DNA of 6,455 nt from 2-02-FULL-62-17 sp046153355 (lineage in GTDB: Bacteria; Pseudomonadota; Gammaproteobacteria; Burkholderiales; SG8-39), in assembly GCA_046153355.1 (NCBI GenBank), contig JBJXEY010000239.1, positions 1 through 6,455 of the forward strand, read 5' to 3'. Below the pieces are notes generated by a model. It was not told where the DNA came from. It saw only the letters and a list, made by a program, of their open reading frames with translations, and did no database searches. A program made the translations under genes and the position numbers. Within the stretch, counting starts at the first letter, position 1, and each line of letters opens with the position of its first letter. Positions 1-5,347 of this stretch are shown one piece after another.

Positions 1-1
1 G

Positions 2-367
2 TTCGCCGCGCCCCTAGGCAACGCCCTCGCACCGCTGCGCGATGCGCGCCTGCGTGCGTTGGCCGTCACCAAGGGCCAACGAACCTCACTATTGCCCGAT
101 GTACCGACGGTCGCCGAGTCCGGTCTCGCCTATCGCTGGGAGACTTGGTTTGGACTCTTGGTCTCCTCCAAAACACCACGGGCGCTAGTGCAAAAGCTGC
201 ACGCCGACATCACGCGAATACTGGAGCAGCCTTCGGTGGCTGCGAAGTGGGCGGCGCTGGGGGCGGAAGTACCGCGCGCCACACCGGAAGAATTCGACAA
301 AATCGTACGCGACGACGTTGCGACCTTTGTGAAATCCGGGCGTGTGGCAAAGATTCAACCCGAATAA
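2..367 (+). CDS. Bug/TctC-family periplasmic solute-binding protein, C-terminal part (5' end outside window)
   Basis: This is the C-terminal third of a Bug-type extracytoplasmic solute receptor, a family that binds small organic acids in the periplasm for tripartite tricarboxylate (TTT) transporters. The reading frame is open from base 2 to a TAA at 365-367, so the start lies beyond the window; the TTG at 59 is internal. The visible peptide has the expected family order: LRALAVT, then LPDVPTVAESG, then WFGLLVSSKTPRALVQKLH, and the closing TPEEFDKIVRDDV...AKIQPE. The ligand cannot be told from this part. The next Bug gene starts 18 bp downstream on the same strand, so the two are probably co-transcribed. 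The family call is firm; substrate is unknown. Confidence 0.93.
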   Translation, partial: FAAPLGNALAPLRDARLRALAVTKGQRTSLLPDVPTVAESGLAYRWETWFGLLVSSKTPRALVQKLHADITRILEQPSVAAKWAALGAEVPRATPEEFDKIVRDDVATFVKSGRVAKIQPE

Positions 368-385
368 TCGCTCTAGGGAGATTCC

Positions 386-1366
386 ATGATCACCACAATA
401 CCTACGGGAAATTGCCTGATCGCGCTGTTTGCGGCATGCGCTTCGAGCCTTGCCCTGTCGCAGTCCTATCCGGCCAAACCGGTTCGTGTCGTCACCCAGT
501 TTGCCGCCGGCGCTGCGGGCGATGTGTTGACGCGCATCGTCACCACGCAATTGCAGGAGGCCCTCGGCCAACCCGTCATTGTCGATAACCGTCCTGGTGC
601 GGGCGGCGTGGTGGCGGCGGAAACCGTTGCGCGCGCCGCGCCCGATGGCTATACCTTGCTCATCGCCGGCCCGGGCACCCAAGTAATACGCGTTTATCTC
701 GTTAAGCAAGCGACCTTCGATCCGATAAAAGATTTCACGCCGATTACCGGGCTCGGTGATTCGCCGGTGGTGATCGTGGCTCACCCCTCGTTGCCAGTAG
801 GCAGTTTTCGCGAATTACTCGATTACGCCAAAACCAACCCCAACAAAATTTCCTACGGCACTTCAGGTATAGGCTCGCAGCACCATCTGGGTGGCGAGCA
901 GATCGCTTTGATGACCGGTACGCGCATGGTGCATGTGCCTTATAAGGCGGGCGCGCAGGCATTGGTGGATCTGGTTGCCGGGCAGTTGCAGCTTTCCTAC
1001 TCGGTGATAGGTCCCGCGCTACCGATGATCAAGGCCGGCAAGGCGCGTGCGCTCACCGTGATCTCCGACAAACGCATCGCGCAGTTGCCGGACGTGCCAG
1101 CGATCACCGAAGTGATCAGCGGGTATTCGCCGTTTCGCTCCTGGGTGGGTTTGTTCGGCCCGGCGCAGTTGCCCGATGCGATTCTTCGCCGGCTCAATAG
1201 CGACACGGTTAAAGGCATCACCTCTGCAATGGGCCGCAGCAAGGTAATTGACGCGGGATACGAACCCATTCCCGGTACGCCCGAAGAATTCAGCGCGCTG
1301 ATCGCACGCGATCTAAGTTTTGTTGGACGAGTAGTGAAAGCGGCGAATATTCAGCCGACCGAATGA
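386..1366 (+). CDS. Bug/TctC-family tripartite tricarboxylate transporter substrate-binding protein
   Basis: A complete Bug-type solute-binding protein of 326 residues, the usual family length. ATG 386 is preceded by the ribosome binding site AGGGAG at 375-380. Residues 1 to about 25 form a Sec signal peptide, with likely cleavage in LALS/QSYP, so the mature protein is periplasmic. Family landmarks follow: QFAAGAAGD (38-46), the first ligand-pocket loop; GQPVIVDNRPGAGG (61-74); APDGYTLL (85-92); YGTSGIGSQHHL (157-168), the second pocket loop; MVHVPYK (181-187); and a C-terminal TPEEF...IQPTE. The first pocket loop reads AAGAAGD rather than the commoner GG-type loop of its neighbours, which may affect ligand choice. 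It lies between two other Bug genes on the same strand. Expected ligands are mono- or dicarboxylates, but which one cannot be read from the sequence. Confidence 0.96.
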   Translation: MITTIPTGNCLIALFAACASSLALSQSYPAKPVRVVTQFAAGAAGDVLTRIVTTQLQEALGQPVIVDNRPGAGGVVAAETVARAAPDGYTLLIAGPGTQVIRVYLVKQATFDPIKDFTPITGLGDSPVVIVAHPSLPVGSFRELLDYAKTNPNKISYGTSGIGSQHHLGGEQIALMTGTRMVHVPYKAGAQALVDLVAGQLQLSYSVIGPALPMIKAGKARALTVISDKRIAQLPDVPAITEVISGYSPFRSWVGLFGPAQLPDAILRRLNSDTVKGITSAMGRSKVIDAGYEPIPGTPEEFSALIARDLSFVGRVVKAANIQPTE

Positions 1367-1375
1367 TTTGGCAGA

Positions 1376-1380
1376 CGGAG
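1376..1380 (+). promoter_or_regulatory. Ribosome binding site that fixes the start of the third Bug gene
   Basis: CGGAG, followed by a run of A, lies 8 bases before ATG 1389. An in-frame TTG at 1368 would extend the protein by seven residues (MADGEKY), but this purine-rich site would then fall inside the coding sequence, and the signal peptide would gain an acidic extension. ATG 1389 is therefore preferred. Confidence 0.7.
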
Positions 1381-1388
1381 AAAAATAC

Positions 1389-2360
1389 ATGCGTCATGGC
1401 ACATTACCCTTGATTGGATTGCTGGCTTTTAGCCTCGCTATATTCCCGGCACATGGCCAGTCCTACCCCACGCGGCCGATTAAAATCATCATTGACACCG
1501 CACCGGGTGGCGTCACCGATATTCTTGGCCGCCTCGCCGCCGATGGTCTGACGCAAAAAACCGGGCAATCGGTGGTGGCGGAAAATCGCGCCGGCGCATC
1601 CGGTGTGATTGCCGTGGATCATGTGGTGAAATCGCCCGCCGATGGCTACACGCTGATGTTCGCCGCCGGCGGCAATATCGCGGTGCAGCCCTTCATGTCG
1701 CGCGCCCTGCCCTACGATCCGGTAACCGACATCGTGCCCGTATTCAATGTCGCTGAGACGCCACATTTGTTTGTCATCGCGGGTAGCCTGCCAATCAAAT
1801 CTCTCACTGAATTCGTTGCGTTCGCCAAGGCAAGCCCTGGCAAGGTGTTCTATGGGTCAGCGGGCATTGGCAGCCCGCCGCATCTATCGCTGGAATTATT
1901 TTCCCGCGTCACCGGTATCAGCATGGTGCATGTGCCCTACAAAGGCCTGGGCAATGCCATGCCCGATATGCTCTCGGGCCGATTGCAATTGCTCTCCATC
2001 AGCCTGGGCACCGGCGGCAGCAATTTGAAATCCGGCGCGATACGCGCGCTCGCCGTCGGCGCGGATAAACGCCTCACCGGGCTACCTGATACACCAACGT
2101 CAGCCGAAGCCGGTATTCCCGGATGGAAAATGAGCGCCTGGTTTGGCCTCTTCACGCCCAAGGGAACGCCCCCCGAGGTCATTCGCACAATCAATGAGCG
2201 GATGCAGTCGGTGCTCGATGAACCGAAAACGCGGCAACGTTTGATCGAGGTCGGCGCGGAGCCTGCCGGTGGCCCGCAAGCAGCCCTTGCTGAACGCATG
2301 CGCGGGGAGTTTAAGCTCTGGGGGCAGGTGATTCAGGACGCGAAGATCAAGCTTGAGTAG
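1389..2360 (+). CDS. Bug/TctC-family tripartite tricarboxylate transporter substrate-binding protein
   Basis: A complete 323-residue Bug protein, read from ATG 1389. Residues 1-23 are a signal peptide (positive MRH, hydrophobic core, cleavage AHG/QSYP). Landmarks are APGGVTD (38-44), the first carboxylate-binding loop; GQSVVAENRAGASG (59-72); SPADGYTL (82-89); YGSAGIGSPPHL (155-166), the second loop; MVHVPYKG (179-186); LPDTPTSAEAGIPGW (232-246); and a C-terminus ending KIKLE. It shares the family plan with the preceding gene but differs clearly in sequence, so this is an old paralogue rather than a recent copy. The gap to the upstream stop is 22 bp, consistent with one operon. It ends convergently, 41 bp from the end of the minus-strand DUF336 gene. 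Substrate unknown. Confidence 0.95.
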   Translation: MRHGTLPLIGLLAFSLAIFPAHGQSYPTRPIKIIIDTAPGGVTDILGRLAADGLTQKTGQSVVAENRAGASGVIAVDHVVKSPADGYTLMFAAGGNIAVQPFMSRALPYDPVTDIVPVFNVAETPHLFVIAGSLPIKSLTEFVAFAKASPGKVFYGSAGIGSPPHLSLELFSRVTGISMVHVPYKGLGNAMPDMLSGRLQLLSISLGTGGSNLKSGAIRALAVGADKRLTGLPDTPTSAEAGIPGWKMSAWFGLFTPKGTPPEVIRTINERMQSVLDEPKTRQRLIEVGAEPAGGPQAALAERMRGEFKLWGQVIQDAKIKLE

Positions 2361-2372
2361 CGAAACTGACCT

Positions 2373-2423
2373 CGCCGTCACTTCTTGCGCGGGTCGCGCC
2401 GTTACTTCTTGCGCGGGTCGCGC
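2373..2423. repeat. 24-bp tandem duplication spanning the stop codon of the DUF336 gene
   Basis: Two consecutive 24-bp units, at 2376-2399 and 2400-2423, differ by one base, and the match extends three more bases to 2373. On the minus strand each unit encodes RDPRKK followed by a stop: TAA in the used copy, TGA in the outer copy. The single difference falls in the stop codon and leaves both functional. The period is eight codons, so the outer copy is in frame and looks like a duplicated gene end. Confidence 0.9.
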
Positions 2424-2902
2424 AAGGGCGGATCGATTTTGATGTTCAGTCGTTTCGAAGCACGCGCGTCGTAATCGGCATCGGCGCGAAATCCGCCGGC
2501 ATGTATGCCATCGATGGCGCAAAGATCATCGACTTCATTGACATCCCCGGTTACACCCACTGCACCGGCGATCTCATCGAATTTATCGCGGATCAATTGC
2601 CCGCCACCTTCGAGAAATAACGGGCCATCGGATAGCGATTCCAAGTTGGCCATGAAATACGGTTTTTCGCGATGTTTTTGCAATACCTGCCGCGAGGAAC
2701 GATTCAACGATAACGCCGCGAATGCTTTGCCATAGGCGATCTCAAAACGCATTAACGAGGCGCCATCCTGCTTCTGGAACGCTTTCACCCGGCCACCGGC
2801 ATCGAGCACGATGGCGGCCAAAGCGTACGACTTGCGCTTTTTCGCCGCGGCAAATGTACCGCTGATGATTTTGTTGGCTTCGGCAAGGGTGATAGAGCGC
2901 AT
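2402..2902 (-). CDS. GlcG/HbpS-like (DUF336) protein
   Basis: A 166-residue protein of the GlcG/HbpS (DUF336) family, some members of which bind haem or corrinoids; many are encoded beside organic-acid or glycolate catabolism genes, and the biochemical role is often unknown. Evidence: ITLAEANKII (4-13), AIVLDAGGRVKAFQKQDGAS (30-49), FEIAYGKAFAAL (53-64), GGGQLIRD (99-106), and GAVGVTGDVNEVDDLCAIDGI (113-133), the normal order for the family. It has no signal peptide, so it is probably cytoplasmic. ATG 2902 is preceded by AAAGG (plus-strand 2911-2915). The tail after about residue 140 is charged and ends in RDPRKK, which is duplicated just past the stop. It lies 62 bp downstream of hslR on the same strand and may share its transcript. 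The family call is strong, the function open. Confidence 0.88.
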   Translation of the reverse strand: MRSITLAEANKIISGTFAAAKKRKSYALAAIVLDAGGRVKAFQKQDGASLMRFEIAYGKAFAALSLNRSSRQVLQKHREKPYFMANLESLSDGPLFLEGGGQLIRDKFDEIAGAVGVTGDVNEVDDLCAIDGIHAGGFRADADYDARASKRLNIKIDPPLRDPRKK

Positions 2903-2964
2903 GGGTAAAGCCTTTATTTTTAAATTTCGAGGAAGCGAACTATAGCGATGTCATCGTTGCACCA

Positions 2965-3354
2965 CTAGCCCTCGGTGAAACGATGAATCAAGCGCCGATC
3001 ACGCTTCGTCGGCCTGCCGCGCGCATTGGGGTCGGGCTTGGGGCCGGCGCGGCGCATGGCGAGCATCAGTTCGCGTTTGGCGCGGCTTTCCTCGCCTTCG
3101 CTATAGAGCAATGCGGCAACACTTGCCGGTCCGCGCTTATCGGACAGCGCCTCTACGGTTACCGTCCATTCGAGTTCGCCGACGCGAACCGTCACTGCGT
3201 CGCCACGTTTGACATCGTGGGACGATTTGACGCGGGCATCATTTAATTTCGCGCGTCCACCTTCGATGGCCTGCGCCGCCAGACTGCGCGTTTTAAAAAA
3301 ACGCGCCGCCCAAAGCCACTTATCGAAGCGCAATCGTTCGGCGGGCTCAGACAT
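2965..3354 (-). CDS. hslR: Heat shock protein 15 homologue, S4-domain RNA-binding protein
   Basis: A 129-residue homologue of Hsp15, close in length to the E. coli protein. Hsp15 binds free 50S subunits carrying a stalled nascent chain with peptidyl-tRNA and helps free them for recycling after heat shock. The N-terminal S4 domain is clear: LRFDKWLWAARFFKTRSLAAQ (8-28), then IEGGRAKLND (30-39), and SHDVKRGDAVTV (45-56). A basic C-terminal tail (KRELMLAMRR, GRPTKRDRR) fits RNA contact. ATG 3354 has only a weak upstream purine stretch (AAAGCG), but the S4 domain begins soon after it and no better start is visible. It points away from the Bug pseudogene, so 3355-3405 should hold divergent promoters. 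A heat-shock promoter could not be recognised with confidence. Confidence 0.95.
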   Translation of the reverse strand: MSEPAERLRFDKWLWAARFFKTRSLAAQAIEGGRAKLNDARVKSSHDVKRGDAVTVRVGELEWTVTVEALSDKRGPASVAALLYSEGEESRAKRELMLAMRRAGPKPDPNARGRPTKRDRRLIHRFTEG

Positions 3355-3661
3355 ATCGCTTTATCGATTGGCGCATCGGTATACTCGCTGTCTATGGGGG
3401 AATTTATGCAGCATCGAAAACTATTCGTGAATTTGAATCTAAATTTAATTGCCTGACGCTTGCCGTCTTATCAAGCGTGGCACCAGCGCAGGATTATCCC
3501 TCGCGGGCAATTCGCATTGATGCCTGCGGTAATCGAATTGATGTCGAGTACCCCGGAAGTTTTCGGCCAGCGCATACGATCCGAATTGCCTTTATGGACC
3601 AAAATCATGGCCGCCATCGGTATCAAGCCTGAATAATCACCTCAGCCCAAAGGAATACGCC
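3355..3661. other. Region between hslR and the fourth Bug gene
   Basis: This 307-bp stretch has no intact gene. Positions 3355-3405 should contain the divergent promoters; TATACT at 3380-3385 (+) resembles a -10 box, but no convincing -35 box sits 16-18 bp upstream. Positions 3406-3636 are a Bug pseudogene listed separately. Positions 3637-3661 are the leader of the fourth Bug gene, with its ribosome binding site AAAGGA at 3649-3654. Confidence 0.6.
3406..3636 (+). pseudogene. Internally deleted Bug/TctC-family solute-binding protein gene
   Basis: This is a relic of a fifth Bug gene. A purine-rich site (GGGGGAA, 3396-3402) precedes ATG 3406, which opens a signal-peptide-like start (MQHRKLF). 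That frame stops at TGA 3454-3456. The neighbouring frame continues the signal peptide from about 3450: CLTLAVLSSVAPAQDYPS followed by RAIRI, the exact pattern that begins mature Bug proteins. From about 3517 the first frame takes over again and carries a typical Bug C-terminus: STPEVFGQRIRSELPLW, then TKIMAAIGIKPE and TAA 3634-3636. The roughly 250 residues between, including both ligand loops, are missing. There is thus one small frameshift plus one internal deletion with its junction near 3516-3530. The product cannot bind solute. The remaining promoter and leader may still serve the intact Bug gene 25 bp downstream. Confidence 0.85.
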
Positions 3662-4627
3662 ATGAATCGCATGTTAAAGACTGCGTTGAGCGCCGCACTG
3701 TGCACCGCCTTGCCAGCACTCGCGCAATCGTATCCGGTGAAACCCGTCCGCCTGGTTGTGCCCTACGCGGCTGGCGGCGCCACTGATTCTTACGCTCGGC
3801 TTTATGGACGCAAATTCACCGAAGCCTGGGGTCAGCCGGTGGTGGTGGATAACCGCCCCGGCGCCGGCGGCAATATCGGCGCGGCGATTGTGGCCAAGGC
3901 TGCGCCTGACGGTTATTCGATTCTGCTCAACACCTACGCACAAGCGATTTCACCCGCTATCTATAAAAAACTTGGCTACGACCCGATCAAAGAATTGCAA
4001 CCGGTGGTGATGCTCACGCGGGGATTCTCGGTGCTGGCGGTGTCGACTGCTTTGCCTGCGAGCAACGTGCGGGAGTTGGTGGCCCTTGCGCGTGCGCAGC
4101 CGGGAAAAATTAATTTTGGCACCAATGGTGTGGGCTCAGGCCCCCACTTGTCAGCGGAATTATTCAAGTCGCTCGCTGCCCTTGACATGGTGCACATCCC
4201 CTACAAGGGCGACGCGGCGATGACGCCGGCGCTGATGTCCAACGAAATTCAAATGGCCTTCATGCCGGCGCAAGCGGCCATGCCGTTGATCAAGTCGGGA
4301 AAGATTCGTGGGATCGGCATCTCGAGCGCCACGCGCTCGACCTCTTTGCCCGACCTGCCGCCGATCGCCGAGAGCGGCGTGCCGGGCTTCGATCTATCCA
4401 CCTGGGTGGGCCTTTTCACCACCGGTGGCGCGCCGCGCGATGTGGTGCAGAAGATCAGCGCCGAGTCGATCAAGATGCTTGCCGCGCCCGATGTGGAGAA
4501 GATGCTCGCCTCCTGGGGCGTTGAGGCCGAAGGCATGGGCACGGATCTGTTCGAGGCGCGTTATCGCGCCGAGATCGACAAATTCGTCAAATTGGTGAAG
4601 ACCGCGGGGATACCGCTGGTGGATTGA
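3662..4627 (+). CDS. Bug/TctC-family tripartite tricarboxylate transporter substrate-binding protein
   Basis: A complete 321-residue Bug protein. ATG 3662 follows AAAGGA at 3649-3654. Residues 1-21 are a clear signal peptide (MNRMLKTALS..., cleavage ALA/QSYP), giving a periplasmic mature protein. It has the most canonical pocket of the cluster: PYAAGGATD (34-42), GQPVVVDNRPGAGGNIGA (57-74), APDGYSILL (81-89), FGTNGVGSGPHLSAE (152-166), MVHIPYKGD (176-184), LPDLPPIAESGVPGF (229-243), and STWVGLF (246-252). It is separated from the first three Bug genes by two minus-strand genes and the Bug pseudogene, so it is probably transcribed from the promoter region at 3355-3405. It converges on the PII-like gene. 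No TctA or TctB membrane gene is adjacent, so it is an orphan receptor here. Ligand unknown. Confidence 0.96.
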   Translation: MNRMLKTALSAALCTALPALAQSYPVKPVRLVVPYAAGGATDSYARLYGRKFTEAWGQPVVVDNRPGAGGNIGAAIVAKAAPDGYSILLNTYAQAISPAIYKKLGYDPIKELQPVVMLTRGFSVLAVSTALPASNVRELVALARAQPGKINFGTNGVGSGPHLSAELFKSLAALDMVHIPYKGDAAMTPALMSNEIQMAFMPAQAAMPLIKSGKIRGIGISSATRSTSLPDLPPIAESGVPGFDLSTWVGLFTTGGAPRDVVQKISAESIKMLAAPDVEKMLASWGVEAEGMGTDLFEARYRAEIDKFVKLVKTAGIPLVD

Positions 4628-4683
4628 CAGGCGAGGTAGCTGGGTCGGAAGCCTCGTTCATGCGTTCGAACCTGGCACCGCCT

Positions 4684-4986
4684 TCAAACAATACGGTCCA
4701 TCGGCAGCTGAAACAAACGGATACGATCCGCCGCCCGCTGGATCGATTTGTTTTCCTCCTGGATGCCGCGTATCAACGCTTCGAGCGGCGCCTCCTCCTC
4801 AAAGGCGATCATGATCACCGAGTTGGTGCTGGCGTAGGTACCCGTACCCAAGTGCGGTTCGGTGCCGTGGCCTTTGCCCAGGGCGTTATCCCAGCGCGTG
4901 AAATAATCGATGTGGTTGTCTTTCAGCGCCTTCATCGCTTGTTCGATGAAAAAAGTATTGCATACCACCAGGGCCATTTTCATCAT
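4684..4986 (-). CDS. PII-like small signalling protein, non-canonical
   Basis: A 100-residue protein with the layout of the PII (GlnB-like) trimeric signalling fold: a first strand MALVVCNT (4-11), a helix IEQAMKALKDN (14-24), a T-loop-like stretch GKGHGTEPHLGTGTY (37-51), a strand SVIMIAFEEE (56-65), a helix PLEALIRGI (67-75), and a last strand IRLFQLPMDRIV (89-100). Canonical PII proteins carry a glycine-rich B-loop (TGxxGDGKI) for ATP; here that position reads EENKSIQRAADR, so ordinary ATP/2-oxoglutarate sensing is doubtful. It is therefore better called PII-like than GlnB. The ribosome binding site AGGAG (plus-strand 4993-4997) lies 6 bases before ATG 4986 and 9 before the second ATG at 4983; either start is possible. 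It has its own leader containing a palindromic repeat and no transporter or carboxysome partner nearby. The effector is unknown. Confidence 0.72.
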   Translation of the reverse strand: MMKMALVVCNTFFIEQAMKALKDNHIDYFTRWDNALGKGHGTEPHLGTGTYASTNSVIMIAFEEEAPLEALIRGIQEENKSIQRAADRIRLFQLPMDRIV

Positions 4987-5045
4987 TTGCCGCTCCTGTG
5001 AAAGCTTGGATTAAGTTCAGCGTACCTGCATGCTCGCCTCGGGCT

Positions 5046-5059
5046 TTGACGGTTGTCAA
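5046..5059. promoter_or_regulatory. Small inverted repeat upstream of the PII-like gene
   Basis: TTGAC and GTCAA are separated by four bases, about 60 bp upstream of the PII-like start. The minus strand reads TTGACA here, which would suit a -35 box, but no good -10 box lies 16-18 bp further on. It could be an operator half-pair; five-base arms are short enough to arise by chance. Confidence 0.25.
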
Positions 5060-5140
5060 CTGCGACGCAGGACCGCGTACATCGGTGCACCATAGCTAAT
5101 CGATGACATTGCGGAATTTATCGCGTACTGGAACCGGCTC

Positions 5141-5206
5141 GCTACGCAACTTGATTCCGATCATTTTGCCGGCGCCGGCAAAATGATATCCGGGTCATTG
5201 CCCGAT
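5141..5206. repeat. Dispersed palindromic repeat, copy 1 (intergenic)
   Basis: The centre (5160-5187) is a perfect 28-bp palindrome whose 12-base inner arms are CATTTTGCCGGC and GCCGGCAAAATG. The left flank 5141-5161 matches the partial copy at the right window edge, with the same spacing: 24 of 30 bases agree between 5141-5170 and 6426-6455. The right flank 5186-5206 resembles the sequence beside the copy inside dinD, with a one-base gap, including CCGG and CCCGAT. On the minus strand this right flank reads like dinD codons for SGNDP followed, after a one-base shift, by HFAGAGKM, so this may be a dinD relic. Confidence 0.85.
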
Positions 5207-5347
5207 GACAGACCATGCATTCAAGAAACCCCATACCCGACCCGCAAAATAATTTGACCGATCAGACCACTCACAACACGCTGGAGAAGCACGCGAGGCG
5301 TGGCGTGGCATTCGACATCCTCGTTCGCGCAAACGCCCCATCCATTG

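Larger units (their letters stand above)
4987..5347. other. Intergenic region between the PII-like gene and dinD, with repeats
   Basis: This 361-bp stretch contains no convincing gene. Going left to right it holds the PII-like gene's ribosome binding site (4993-4997), a small inverted repeat at 5046-5059, and a repeat unit at 5141-5206 centred on a perfect 28-bp palindrome. Positions 5207-5347, just after the dinD stop on the minus strand, show no strong hairpin followed by T's, so no intrinsic terminator could be called. An open plus-strand frame here has no family features. Confidence 0.6.

Noticed and set aside
59..367. TTG at 59 as the start of a small separate gene
   Set aside because: The frame is open to the window edge and the codons upstream continue the Bug family pattern (LAPLRDARLRAL), so the gene is cut by the window rather than starting here.
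185..784. Minus-strand open frame of 199 codons
   Set aside because: It crosses the end of one Bug gene and the beginning of the next, both firmly identified on the plus strand, and its translation is arginine- and histidine-rich with no family features, as expected of a GC-rich shadow.
2946..2960. Short similarity between the hslR-DUF336 gap (minus strand) and 5099-5113 (plus strand), sharing CGATGACAT and GC after one variable base
   Set aside because: Only about a dozen bases match, the flanks do not align and no symmetry is present, so chance is a sufficient explanation.
4632..4656. CGAGG/CCTCG inverted repeat between the converging Bug and PII-like genes as a terminator
   Set aside because: The stem is only five base pairs with a 15-base loop and no T tract follows on either strand.
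5160..5187. The palindrome as an intrinsic terminator for dinD
   Set aside because: It lies about 160 bp past the dinD stop, has no following T tract on the minus strand, and an equal copy sits inside the dinD coding region where a terminator would be harmful.
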